A stretch of DNA of 64,000 nt, from positions 6,755,501 through 6,819,500 of the forward strand of contig NZ_CP082362.1 of assembly GCF_020740535.1 (NCBI RefSeq). The letters are read 5' to 3'. Shown here piece after piece: positions 25,410 through 33,769 of this stretch (the first letter of the stretch is position 1; the number at the start of each line of letters is the position of its first letter). The translations under genes were made by a program, and so were the position numbers. This stretch comes from Streptomyces profundus (GTDB lineage: Bacteria > Actinomycetota > Actinomycetes > Streptomycetales > Streptomycetaceae). The notes under the pieces were generated by a model. It saw only the letters and a program-made list of their open reading frames with translations. It made no database searches and was not told the DNA's origin.

Positions 25410-26822
25410 GTGGATGAAGGGGTCACTTCCCCGGCGCGGGCCGGTCTGGATCTGCATGTGGAGCTGGGGGGCGAGGGCGGGACGCGGGCCGCGTTGATGC
25501 GGGCGCTGCGCGAGGCCGTCCGGGCCGGGCGGTTGGCGCCTGGGGCCCGGTTGCCGTCGTATCGGTCGCTGGCCGTGGACCTCGGGATCGCGCGGAACAC
25601 CGTGGCGGGCGCCTATGCCGAGCTGATCGCGGAGGGCTGGTTGGTGGCGCGCCGGGGTTCGGGGACGCGGGTCGCGCCGCGCGCCGTCGCACCCGCCGCC
25701 GAACGCGCCCGTCCCGCGCCCGCCGGCGGCGCCGCACGCCGGGCGCACGACCTGATGCCCGGGCGCCCCGACCCCGCGTCGTTTCCGCGCGCGGCCTGGC
25801 TGGCCGCCGCCCGGCGGGCGCTGGCGGCGGCGCCCAGCCAGGCGTTCGGTCCTGGCGAACCGCGGGGCCAGCTCCCGCTGCGTCGCGAGCTCGCCGACTA
25901 CCTGGCCCGGGCGCGCGGGGTGCACGCCGACGCCGGGCGGATCGTCATCTGCTCGGGCGTCGACCAGGCGCTGCGCCTGTTGGCCGCCGCGCGACCGACG
26001 TCGCTCGCGGTCGAGGGCTACGCGCTGTTCACCCAGCGGCAACGGTGGGCCGAGGCCGGGGCGCCCACCGTCCCGCTGGAGGTGGACGAGGGCGGCGCCC
26101 GCGTCGCCGACCTGGCGGCGACGGGCGCGCGTACGGCGCTGCTCACGCCGGCGCACCAGTTCCCGATGGGGGTCGCGCTGCACCCCGAGCGCCGGGCGGC
26201 GGTGATCGACTGGGCGCGCGCCACGGACGGCCTGCTGATCGAGGACGACTACGACGGCGAGTACCGCTACGACCGGCAGCCCGTCGGCGCCGTGCAGGGC
26301 CTCGATCCCGAGCGCGTCGCCTATGTCGGCTCGGTCAGCAAGAGCCTGAGCCCGGGGCTTCGGCTCGGTTGGATGGTGTTGCCCGAGTGGCTGGTCGCCG
26401 ACGTGCTGAGGGTCAAGGGCGGCTGGGAGCTGACCGTTGGTTGCGTCGACCAGCTGACCCTGGCCGAGCTGCTCGGCTCCGGCGTCTACGACCGGCATGT
26501 GCGCCAGAGCCGACAGCGTTACCGGCAGCGCCGGGACCGGCTGGTGGCCGCGCTGGCCGAACGCGCCCCCGAGGTCGCGGTGAGCGGTATCGCGGCCGGG
26601 CTGCACGCCCTGCTGCGGCTGCCGCCCGGTGACGAGGAGGCCGTGGTGCGGCGGGCAGCCCGCCGGGGCATCGGCCTCGTGGGGCTGGCCGCCTACCGCC
26701 ACCCCGACTACCGAGGGCCGGCCGTCGAAGGACTCGTGGTCGGCTACGGGGCACCGCCCGAGCACGCGTTCCCCGCCGCTCTCGACGCCCTGTGCCGGCT
26801 GTTCCCCGCTCCAGGACGCTAG
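25410..26822 (+). CDS. MocR-type GntR regulator with aminotransferase-like domain
   Basis: A 470-residue PdxR/MocR-family regulator. A GntR winged helix covers about 20-90 (ALREAVRAGRLAPGARLPSY, DLGIARNTVAGAYAELIAEG). A fold-type I aminotransferase domain follows, with PLP-binding lysine in YVGSVSKSLSPGLRLGW and EDDYDGEYRYDR before it. Relatives control vitamin B6, GABA or taurine genes; no such target is adjacent. The GTG at 25410 gives the usual short N-terminus (VDEGVTSP), although no strong ribosome-binding site is present. Its TAG shares a CTAG with the stop of the opposite gene. Confidence 0.88.
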   Translation: MDEGVTSPARAGLDLHVELGGEGGTRAALMRALREAVRAGRLAPGARLPSYRSLAVDLGIARNTVAGAYAELIAEGWLVARRGSGTRVAPRAVAPAAERARPAPAGGAARRAHDLMPGRPDPASFPRAAWLAAARRALAAAPSQAFGPGEPRGQLPLRRELADYLARARGVHADAGRIVICSGVDQALRLLAAARPTSLAVEGYALFTQRQRWAEAGAPTVPLEVDEGGARVADLAATGARTALLTPAHQFPMGVALHPERRAAVIDWARATDGLLIEDDYDGEYRYDRQPVGAVQGLDPERVAYVGSVSKSLSPGLRLGWMVLPEWLVADVLRVKGGWELTVGCVDQLTLAELLGSGVYDRHVRQSRQRYRQRRDRLVAALAERAPEVAVSGIAAGLHALLRLPPGDEEAVVRRAARRGIGLVGLAAYRHPDYRGPAVEGLVVGYGAPPEHAFPAALDALCRLFPAPGR

Positions 26823-27448
26823 TTGACGCTGGGGGAGAGGGAACGCGAGGTGGCGCCAAGGGCCTTGAGCCAGGAGGGGCCGCTGAGCAGCTCCAGGAGT
26901 AACAGCAGGCGGCTGAGCGGCTCCCACTGCGGATCGGTCGACGCGGACTCCGAGGCGCCGCCGGCGGCCAGCAGCGCCCAGACGGCCTTGCCGTGCCGGT
27001 CGGGTGTGGTCCAGCCCCAACTCCGCGACAGCGCCTCCAGCACATGGAGGCCGCGCCCCGACTCCTGGCATACGGAGGGCTCCTTGACCGAGGGCACCTC
27101 GTGGCCCGGGTCGAACACCGCGCACAGCACGGAGCTTTCACAGTGCACCAGGCTCAGCAGCAGGGGCTGCTCGGCGCTGGCGGGCGGCAGCGGGCGCGGT
27201 GCGGCGTCCCTCGGGAGGCCGTAGCGCAGCGCGTTGGTGACCAGCTCGGAGACCACCACGCTGGTGTCGTCCGTCAACTCGTCCAGACCCCACTCGGCGA
27301 GCGTGGCGCGGGTGTGCGACCGCGCCGAGCTGGGGGCTCCTGGCTCACCCGCCAGCGGGAACGTCGCGAATCCCGCTACCTCCGCTGTGGCGGCTCGCCG
27401 TCCGGCGCGCGTGAACGGCGCCATCGTGGCATAGGGGAGAGCTGACAT
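26819..27448 (-). CDS. Stand-alone HATPase (anti-sigma-like) ATP-binding protein
   Basis: A 209-residue cytosolic protein with a GHKL/HATPase_c domain like SpoIIAB/RsbW kinases. The N-box is VVSELVTNALRYG (about 65-77), and SGRGLHVLEALSRSWGW is the G-box region. Streptomycetes carry many such orphan proteins next to DUF397/XRE pairs, as here. The C-terminal 40 residues are leucine-rich and unassigned. GGAGG precedes the ATG. It is convergent with the MocR gene with only a shared CTAG, and divergent from DUF397. Confidence 0.85.
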   Translation of the reverse strand: MSALPYATMAPFTRAGRRAATAEVAGFATFPLAGEPGAPSSARSHTRATLAEWGLDELTDDTSVVVSELVTNALRYGLPRDAAPRPLPPASAEQPLLLSLVHCESSVLCAVFDPGHEVPSVKEPSVCQESGRGLHVLEALSRSWGWTTPDRHGKAVWALLAAGGASESASTDPQWEPLSRLLLLLELLSGPSWLKALGATSRSLSPSVN

Positions 27449-27550
27449 GACGACCTCCGCGGGTGTTCCGACAAGACCCTGGCGGTGACTCCGCTGAGTC
27501 TATCCTGCGGGACTCAGAGTATCGCTGCAAGTGCATCTGAAAGAACGAAC

Positions 27551-27596
27551 GCAAGAACAGATGCGGTGAACAAATGCAAGAACAGATGCAAGAACG
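27551..27596. repeat. Direct repeats in a divergent promoter
   Basis: GCAAGAACAGATGC occurs at 27551-27564 and again at 27576-27589 (25-bp spacing), followed by a partial third copy (ATGCAAGAACG, 27586-27596). The repeats sit between the ATP-binding gene and the DUF397/XRE pair and are AT-richer than the flanks; a tandem operator is plausible. Confidence 0.6.
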
Positions 27597-27681
27597 TGGG
27601 GAGTTGGGGCACTATCACTGCAGGCCGTACACCACCCCAGGGTGTGCGGTGGCATGCACGACGACTATGCAGGGAGTGCGG

Positions 27682-27918
27682 ATGCCGGAGTTGGTGAACG
27701 GTGTGTCGGCCGGTCGGATCGCTGGTGTGACCTGGCGGAAGAGCGGGCGCTCCAATCCGAACGGAAACTGTGTCGAGGTGGCTGCCCTGCCGGACGGCGG
27801 CGTCGCGATGCGCAACTCGCGTGACCCCGAGGGCCCGGCCCTCATCTACACCCAGGCGGAGATGACCGCCTTCGTCCAGGGCGCCAGGGACGGGGACTTC
27901 GACGACCTGATCGTCTGA
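27682..27918 (+). CDS. DUF397 protein
   Basis: A 78-residue DUF397 protein. The family core WRKSGRSNPNGNCVEVA and VAMRNSRDPEGPAL is complete. In streptomycetes DUF397 proteins work as small partners of XRE/DUF5753 regulators (the WhiJ type), and such a regulator follows 100 bases downstream on the same strand. Here DUF397 precedes rather than follows its partner. The ATG at 27682 has AGGGAG upstream; an ATG 15 bases earlier is less likely. Confidence 0.92.
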   Translation: MPELVNGVSAGRIAGVTWRKSGRSNPNGNCVEVAALPDGGVAMRNSRDPEGPALIYTQAEMTAFVQGARDGDFDDLIV

Positions 27919-28018
27919 CCTGCGACGCGGATCACCCTGAGTGCGGGTGGCGCGACTGTACGGCTCGTCCGAACAATGCGACACTTGAGCGCTAATTCAA
28001 CGCTCAGGGGACACTCAC

Positions 28019-28945
28019 ATGGCGTCAGCTCAGGCAGGCCGTAACCCTTCGGTGAGGGACCTGCTCTCTCACCCAAGGGGCGGGCCGACGGTTCTGCGGA
28101 TCGTGCTCGGCACTCACCTGCGCCGGCTCCGTGAGGGGTGTGGGATCACCAGGGAGGCGGCGGGCGAGTCGATCCGTGGCTCGCACGCGAAGATAAGCCG
28201 CCTTGAGTTGGGCCGCGTCTCGGCCAAGGAACGCGATATCGCGGACCTGTTGACGCTCTACGGCGTCACCGACGAGACGCAGCGGGAGCAGTTCCTGGCG
28301 CTGGCCCGTCAGGCGAGCAGTCCCGGCTGGTGGCAGAAGTACGGGGATGTGCTGCCGAGTTGGTTCGAGACGATGATCGGCCTGGAAGAGGCCGCCTCGA
28401 TCATCAGGACCTACGAGGTCCAGTTCGTCCCCGGTCTGTTGCAGACGCCCGACTACGCGCGGGCCTGCATCCGGCTGGGCAACCCGAGGGCCACGGACCG
28501 GCAGGTGGACCGCCGGGTCGAGCTGCGGATGCGGCGTCAGGACCTGCTGTTGCGCGAGCACGCGCCGAAGCTCTGGGCCGTGGTGGACGAGGCCGCGCTG
28601 ACGCGGCCGATGGGCGGCCCCGCCGCGATGCGCACCCAGATCAGGCATCTGCGGGAGATGGCCGAACGGCCCAATGTCACGTTGCAGATCGCGCCGTTCC
28701 GGCTCGGTGGGCTGGCCGCAGCGGGCGGCCCGGTCACCATTCTCCGTTTCCTCGAACCCGATCTGCCCGACATCGTCTATCTGGAGCAGCTCAACAGCGC
28801 GCTCTACCTGGACAAGCGGGAGGACGTCGAGGACTACCTGGCCGTGATGGACAGCCTCTGCGCCACGGCTGAGCCGCACGGCAGGACGCCCAAGACCCTT
28901 GACCGCGTGCTCGTTTCGCAGGGGCTCTGCGAGACGGACGGCTGA
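28019..28945 (+). CDS. XRE-family regulator with DUF5753 domain (WhiJ-like)
   Basis: A 308-residue regulator. The XRE helix-turn-helix is at about 30-80 (GTHLRRLREGCGITREAAGE, SHAKISRLELGR). A DUF5753 domain covers 110-300, including SIIRTYEVQFVPGLLQTPDY and RRVELRMRRQDLL. Proteins of this group (WhiJ relatives) influence development or antibiotic production together with DUF397 partners. The ATG at 28019 is used; an 82-base spacer holding a near-repeat of CAACGCTCA precedes it. A terminator hairpin follows. Confidence 0.92.
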   Translation: MASAQAGRNPSVRDLLSHPRGGPTVLRIVLGTHLRRLREGCGITREAAGESIRGSHAKISRLELGRVSAKERDIADLLTLYGVTDETQREQFLALARQASSPGWWQKYGDVLPSWFETMIGLEEAASIIRTYEVQFVPGLLQTPDYARACIRLGNPRATDRQVDRRVELRMRRQDLLLREHAPKLWAVVDEAALTRPMGGPAAMRTQIRHLREMAERPNVTLQIAPFRLGGLAAAGGPVTILRFLEPDLPDIVYLEQLNSALYLDKREDVEDYLAVMDSLCATAEPHGRTPKTLDRVLVSQGLCETDG

Positions 28946-28966
28946 GCCGTCCCCGTACACACACCC

Positions 28967-29000
28967 GCGCCGCCCGGGCCCTCGAAGGGCCGGGCGGCGC
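28967..29000. terminator. Bidirectional hairpin between XRE and DUF574 genes
   Basis: GCGCCGCCCGGGCCCT and AGGGCCGGGCGGCGC form a stem with one bulged G and a 3-base loop, placed between convergent genes. Confidence 0.72.
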
Positions 29001-29022
29001 ACAGGTGTCGAGCGGGAGCGGG

Positions 29023-29868
29023 TCAGGGCTTGCGGGCCACTCCGCCGAACTCGATCCACTCCTCGGTCTGTTGCTTGGGGCCGAGATCGCTGTCCGGCCG
29101 CCAGGTGCTGATCTCGACCAGCCCCGGGTCCAGGATCTCAAGGCCGTCGAAGTAGCGCCGCACGTCGGCCTGTTGGCGCACCCGACCCCAGTTGCCCTGG
29201 GTGGCCCCGTCCATGAACGAGCTGATCGAGTCGCGCAACGCCTCGTCGTCGCTCACCAGTTGGTTGATCACCAGGAAGCTGCCCGAGGGGAGCCGGCGGA
29301 TCACCTCGCGCACCAGCGCGCCCGGGTCGTCCTCGTCCGTGATGCAGTGCAGCACCGAGACGAAGAGCGCGGCCACCGGCTCGTCGAAGTTGATCAGACG
29401 CCGCACGTCCGGGTGGTCGAAGATGCCCTCGGTGTTGCGGAAGTCGGCCTGGATCACGGCCGTGTTGGCGTTCTCCTCCAGCAGTGCGCGGCCGTGGGCC
29501 AGCACGATCGGGTCGTTGTCGATGTAGATCACCCGGGACTCCGGGTCGATCCGCTGGGATATCTGGTGCACGTTGTCCTGGGTCGGCAGGCCGGAGCCGT
29601 GGTCGACGAACTGCCGGATGCCGTACTCCTCCGCCAGGATGCGCACGGCTCGTTGCAGGAAACGGCGGTTGTTGATCGCCAGCGGTCGGGTGCTGGGGGC
29701 GGTCTGCTCCAGCTGGTCGAACGCCTCCCGGTCGACGGCGTAGTTGTCCTTGCCGCCCAACGCGTAGTCATATATGCGTGCCACGCTGGGCACGTTGACG
29801 TCCACCTCGTGACTGGTGACGTCCTCGGTCTCGGCCATGCCGTCTCGCTCTCCCTCGCCATGGGTCAT
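29023..29868 (-). CDS. DUF574-family SAM-dependent methyltransferase
   Basis: A 281-residue protein of the large actinobacterial DUF574 (S-adenosyl methyltransferase) family. The family opening SVARIYDYALGGKDNYAVDR is at about 28-47. The SAM site is FVDHGSGLPTQDNVH and the acidic loop VIYIDNDPIVL. LFVSVLHCITDEDD and WRPD near the end are also typical. The substrate is unknown. Two ATGs are possible, 29868 and 29838; the second has GGGAGAG upstream. Confidence 0.88.
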   Translation of the reverse strand: MTHGEGERDGMAETEDVTSHEVDVNVPSVARIYDYALGGKDNYAVDREAFDQLEQTAPSTRPLAINNRRFLQRAVRILAEEYGIRQFVDHGSGLPTQDNVHQISQRIDPESRVIYIDNDPIVLAHGRALLEENANTAVIQADFRNTEGIFDHPDVRRLINFDEPVAALFVSVLHCITDEDDPGALVREVIRRLPSGSFLVINQLVSDDEALRDSISSFMDGATQGNWGRVRQQADVRRYFDGLEILDPGLVEISTWRPDSDLGPKQQTEEWIEFGGVARKP

Positions 29869-30001
29869 CAGGCCCTCGCCTGCGGTGATCCGGACCGCAT
29901 CCTCGCACGACGGACGGTAGTTGACGTGCCGGCGGTCCGTGAGGCGGCAACAACAGGCCGAATGTGATCGCTTTCCAGGGGTGACCGCCGGCCGGACGGG
30001 C

Positions 30002-30943
30002 TCAGCGGTGGGCGTCGAGCCAGGTCAACAAGTCGGCCTGGACCTCGGCGCGGTTGGTCTCGTTGAGGATCTCGTGCCGGGCGTCGGGATAGGCGCGCCA
30101 GGTCAGTTCGCGGGTGCCGTGGTAGCGGAAGTCCTCCAGCAGCTCGTAGACCAGGGTCATCCCGCTGTGGCACGGGTCCTGTTCGCCGACCGCCAGATGG
30201 ACCGGGAGATCGCTCGGCACCCGGGCCTGCTGTTCCGGCGCGTTGATCTTCCGCACGCCCAGCACCCAGTCCAGCGAAAGACCGGCGCTGAAGGGGAAGC
30301 CGCAGCGTTCGTCCGCCACATAGGCGTCCACCTCGGCGGTGTCCCGGCTCAGCCACTCGAAGCCGGTGCGGCGGGGGTAGGGGTCGTTGAAGGAGGCGAA
30401 GAGGTCGGGCACGAACGTGGAGGGCGCGTCGCGGCCCTGCTCCTCGATCTCGCCCTGGAGCCGGGTGGCGGCGGTGGCCGGTTCACAGCCGGGGAGGGAG
30501 CGGAAGGTGCCGGAGAGGATCAGCCCGCTCAGCGTCTCGCCGTGCTCCTGGGCGAAGTCGCGGGCGAGTTGGGAGCCCATGCTGTGTCCGAGCATCACCA
30601 GGGGCACCCCCGGATAGGTCTCCCTGGCCGCGTCGCCCACCCGGCGGAGGTCCCCCACCACCGCGCGCCAGCCCGAGGCCCCGACCACCCCGAAGCCGCC
30701 GGTGTGGAGCGCGGTGGCGCCATGGCCCCGGTTGTCCGAGGCCACCACGGCGTAGCCGTGCGCGGCGAGCTCGCGGGCGAACCGGTCGTAGCGCAGGGCG
30801 TGTTCGGCCGCCCCGTGCACCAGCTGGACCACGGCGTGCGGGCGTCCGCCGTGCTCGGGCGGCCACGCGTAGGTGGCCACCGGCACCCCGTCCCGGCCGA
30901 TGCTGACATCCGCGTGCGGGGTCGCGTTCGCTTCCTGGTCCAC
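30002..30943 (-). CDS. Alpha/beta hydrolase, monoacylglycerol-lipase-like
   Basis: A 313-residue serine hydrolase of the lysophospholipase/monoglyceride lipase type. The oxyanion region is LVHGAAEHALRY, the nucleophile elbow GHSMG lies near residue 118, and the His of the triad is in YPDARHEILNE. DNRGHG is typical of this subgroup. No signal peptide, so cytosolic. It starts at a GTG and is divergent from the secreted amidase gene, across a 256-base region containing three GTTGAC copies (31040, 31075, 31105). Confidence 0.88.
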   Translation of the reverse strand: MDQEANATPHADVSIGRDGVPVATYAWPPEHGGRPHAVVQLVHGAAEHALRYDRFARELAAHGYAVVASDNRGHGATALHTGGFGVVGASGWRAVVGDLRRVGDAARETYPGVPLVMLGHSMGSQLARDFAQEHGETLSGLILSGTFRSLPGCEPATAATRLQGEIEEQGRDAPSTFVPDLFASFNDPYPRRTGFEWLSRDTAEVDAYVADERCGFPFSAGLSLDWVLGVRKINAPEQQARVPSDLPVHLAVGEQDPCHSGMTLVYELLEDFRYHGTRELTWRAYPDARHEILNETNRAEVQADLLTWLDAHR

Positions 30944-31199
30944 CGTTGACTCCTTCTCGCCGGACCCTTGGGCGACGGTCTGTCGCCGTGTCGAGGGTCA
31001 GTATGTGGCGCGGTCAGGGTCCGTGGCGTGAAAGAGGGCGTTGACGTTGTGTCAGTAAGGGCGCATGCGTCCGAGTTGACGCGGCGCGCCGTATCCGCCG
31101 CAACGTTGACATGGTCATGGCCCACGCTGAAGGCTGGGGGCGTTGCGCGCGCCCGACCCCCTTTTGGGCGCCATCCCAGGCAACTGCGAACGGAGAAGC

Positions 31200-32759
31200 G
31201 TGTTGAGACGATCTGCCCCACACAGACGGTACGGCACCTCGGCTCTGGCGGGCGTGACCCTCGCCGGCCTGCTCGTCGCCGCGCAGCCGGCGCTGGCCGG
31301 CGCCGCCGCCCCGGTCGCCGAACCGGTCAACGCCGCCTTCGAGGAGGCGGCGACGGAGTTCGAGGTCCCCAGGGACCTGCTGGTCGCGGTCGGCTACGGC
31401 GAGACCCGCCTCAACGACCACGACGGGCTGCCCAGTCACGCCCGAGGCTTCGGAGTGATGCACCTGGTGGACAACCCCACCCATCGGACCCTGCGCACAG
31501 CAGCCGATGAAACGGGCCTGAGCGCCGACGAGTTGAGCCAGAACACCATCGCGAACATCAGCGGTGGCGCAGCAGTTCTACGCGCGTATGCGGACGAGGT
31601 CGGCCTCTCCGCCGACCAGCGTGCCGACCTGGACGCCTGGTACCCGGTGGTCGCCCGCTACGGCGGCGCGGCCGAGGACACCGGCGCCCGTTTCTATGCC
31701 GACGCGGTCTATGACCTGCTCCGAGACGGCATCGAAGCGGTCGTCGACGGTGGCGAGACGGTCGAGGTCGACGCTCAGTCGGTCGACCCCGAGCGCGGCG
31801 ACTACGCCGACGTGGACCTGGGCGTCCTCAGCGAGGACTACCCGCCGGCCCGTTGGGTGGCGGCCCACTCCTCCAACTACAACACCGGGCGCACCCAGTC
31901 GATCAACACGGTCGTCATCCATGTCACCCAGGGTTCCTACGCCGGCTCCATCAGCTGGTTCCAGAACCCGTCGTCCAACGTCAGCGCCCACTATGTGATC
32001 CGCTCGTCGGACGGTGAGGTCACCCAGACCGTGCGCGACCGGGACACCGCCTGGCACGCCCGCTCCGGCAACGCCTACAGCATCGGCCTGGAGCACGAGG
32101 GGTGGGTGGACGAGCCGTCGTGGTTCACGGACGCGATGTACCGTTCCTCCGCCGCGCTCACCAGCCACCTGGCCAACCGCTACGGCATCCCCAAGAACCG
32201 GCAGCACATCGTCGGTCACCACGAGGTGCCGGGCAACGACCACACCGACCCTGGCCCGCACTGGGACTGGGACTACTACATGGAGCTGATCGACGGCGAC
32301 CCGGGCGATCCCGGCGACCCGGGGCTGGACTTCCCCGCCTACTCGACGGTGAGCAACGGCTCAAGCGGCCCCCTGGTGGTCGCGCTCCAGCATCTGCTCA
32401 ACAACAACGGGCAGGACGCCGGGGCGACGGACGGGCAGTTCGGCCCGACCACGGAGTCCGCGGTGCGGGGCTTCCAGAGCGCGAAGGGCCTGACGGCCGA
32501 CGGGATCGTCGGCCCGAAGACCTGGACCGCGCTGCTCTCCGCCGGCAGCACCGGCACGCTGCGCGAGGGCAGCAGCGGTGAGGCGGTGTCCCGACTCCAA
32601 CGGGCGCTGACCGCCGCGCTGGGCCGGTCCGTCTCGATCGACGGCTCCTTCGGTCCGCTCACCACCCAGGCGGTGCGGGACTACCAGGACGACAGGGGGC
32701 TCGGCGTCGACGGCGTCGTCGGCCCGCTGACCTGGGCCGCGCTACAGGCTGGCGACTGA
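31200..32759 (+). CDS. Secreted N-acetylmuramoyl-L-alanine amidase with two peptidoglycan-binding domains
   Basis: A 519-residue secreted cell-wall hydrolase. A signal peptide (RRYGTSALAGVTLAGLLVAA ... ALAGAAA) is followed by a lysozyme-like helical segment at about 30-175. The Amidase_2 domain is at 210-370: zinc ligands in VVIHVTQGSY and the late His-rich GHHEVPGNDHTDPG, with EHEGW between. A DPGDPGDPG linker leads to two PG_binding_1 repeats (about 395-450 and 460-518), each ending in DGIVGPKTWTALL or DGVVGPLTWAALQ. It should cut the bond between muramic acid and L-alanine. The GTG at 31200 is four bases after GGAGA; a TTG three bases later is the alternative. Confidence 0.88.
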   Translation: MLRRSAPHRRYGTSALAGVTLAGLLVAAQPALAGAAAPVAEPVNAAFEEAATEFEVPRDLLVAVGYGETRLNDHDGLPSHARGFGVMHLVDNPTHRTLRTAADETGLSADELSQNTIANISGGAAVLRAYADEVGLSADQRADLDAWYPVVARYGGAAEDTGARFYADAVYDLLRDGIEAVVDGGETVEVDAQSVDPERGDYADVDLGVLSEDYPPARWVAAHSSNYNTGRTQSINTVVIHVTQGSYAGSISWFQNPSSNVSAHYVIRSSDGEVTQTVRDRDTAWHARSGNAYSIGLEHEGWVDEPSWFTDAMYRSSAALTSHLANRYGIPKNRQHIVGHHEVPGNDHTDPGPHWDWDYYMELIDGDPGDPGDPGLDFPAYSTVSNGSSGPLVVALQHLLNNNGQDAGATDGQFGPTTESAVRGFQSAKGLTADGIVGPKTWTALLSAGSTGTLREGSSGEAVSRLQRALTAALGRSVSIDGSFGPLTTQAVRDYQDDRGLGVDGVVGPLTWAALQAGD

Positions 32760-32786
32760 CCGGGGGCGCTTGAGGCCCTTTCGAAC

Positions 32787-32833
32787 GAGCCGGTGCCCCG
32801 GGGACATGGAGCGCGTCCCCGGGGCACCGGCTC
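32787..32833. terminator. Strong 19-bp-arm bidirectional terminator
   Basis: Arms 32787-32805 and 32815-32833 are perfectly complementary over 19 bases around a 9-base loop. It lies right after the amidase gene and touches the stop codon of the opposite gene, so it probably ends both transcripts. Confidence 0.85.
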
Positions 32834-33581
32834 AGTCGTGGTGCATGGTGTCGAAGTAGTGCAGTGCCGCCTGCGCGTAGGCGACGCGCGGATCGAGCAG
32901 CGCCGGATCGTGGTGGTAGTCCGTCCGCAGATGACCGAAGGTCAACGAACGGCCCCCGGCGATCCCGCCCCGCCGGCGCCAGGTCACGCTGCGCGGACAG
33001 CCCCAGACCACCATCTCGGCGACATGGCCGAACGTCAGCAGCGTCAGCAGCAGACAGCCCAGAAAGATCACCAGCCAGAGCGGGAACGCCAGCACGAAGA
33101 CCAACCACCCGCGCAGCGAACCCCGATGGCCGACGATCGGGTCGCCCCCCTCGGCCAGGTCGATCCGCCAGGAACAGCGCCGGCCCAGACGGGACGGGGT
33201 GTGGGTGATCTCGGCGAGCGCCCGGTCGTTCTCGTCGACGACATGGAAGTGCTGCGGCCAGGGCACCCGCTCCTCCGGGATCACGGTGGCCATCCTGCTG
33301 CCGTCCGGACAGGTCAGCGCCAGCACCGGATGGGGATCGCCGCCGCCCTTGAGGCTCAGCCGCTCCTCCACCTCGGCGACGGTCACGGGGCGGGACGCCA
33401 TCGCCAGGGCGGCCTCGGGCGCCGCCTCCCGGCCCTCGGGGGTGAGCAGCCTGACCCGGGCGGCCGGCTCGGCGTCCTCACCCCACCGGTTGGGCCTGAT
33501 CAGGAATTCCTCGCCGACCGTCCACTCGGCCGTCCGCATGCCGTCCGCGCCGGCTATGTCCACGGTGAAACCCGTCGCCAC
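32832..33581 (-). CDS. Conserved protein with membrane hairpin, function unknown
   Basis: A 249-residue protein I cannot place firmly. Residues 1-165 are soluble beta-rich segments (DIAGADGMRTAEWTVGEEFL, VPWPQHFHVVDENDRALAEI), loosely like LURP-one/scramblase-related domains. Next comes a hydrophobic pair of helices (WLVFVLAFPLWLVIFLGCLL) and a basic tail. The GTG at 33581 has a perfect GAAGGAG five bases upstream, so the longer open frame is ignored. A GTCAACC palindrome at 33694 lies in its promoter region. Confidence 0.6.
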   Translation of the reverse strand: MATGFTVDIAGADGMRTAEWTVGEEFLIRPNRWGEDAEPAARVRLLTPEGREAAPEAALAMASRPVTVAEVEERLSLKGGGDPHPVLALTCPDGSRMATVIPEERVPWPQHFHVVDENDRALAEITHTPSRLGRRCSWRIDLAEGGDPIVGHRGSLRGWLVFVLAFPLWLVIFLGCLLLTLLTFGHVAEMVVWGCPRSVTWRRRGGIAGGRSLTFGHLRTDYHHDPALLDPRVAYAQAALHYFDTMHHD

Positions 33582-33693
33582 GCCACTCCTTCGGGTAGGG
33601 CCGGTCGGCACCGCCGCCAGCCGTGCCGTCACGTCGTCTGCCGCGCCACGAAGGTACCCCGCTCCCGCCGAGCGCGCCGCGACGTTGACCACA

Positions 33694-33710
33694 CGTCAAC
33701 CGGGTTGACG
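33694..33710. promoter_or_regulatory. GTCAACC/GGTTGAC palindrome
   Basis: CGTCAACCGGGTTGACG is a perfect palindrome around a central base, with another GTTGAC ten bases to its left (33684). It matches the two palindromes at 35.1 kb and lies upstream of the unknown membrane protein gene. Confidence 0.6.
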
Positions 33711-33769
33711 CCGGGCCCGTCGCGACTCCCGTATCCGCTCCCGTTCGGCCCCGTTCGGCCCGTTTCGGC

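Noticed and set aside
27541..27600. CRISPR-like array
   Set aside because: Only two full copies and a partial one, with short irregular spacing and no Cas genes.
31040..31110. Three GTTGAC copies as operators of the small HTH protein
   Set aside because: They are single half-sites without symmetry and may simply be TTGAC-type -35 elements.
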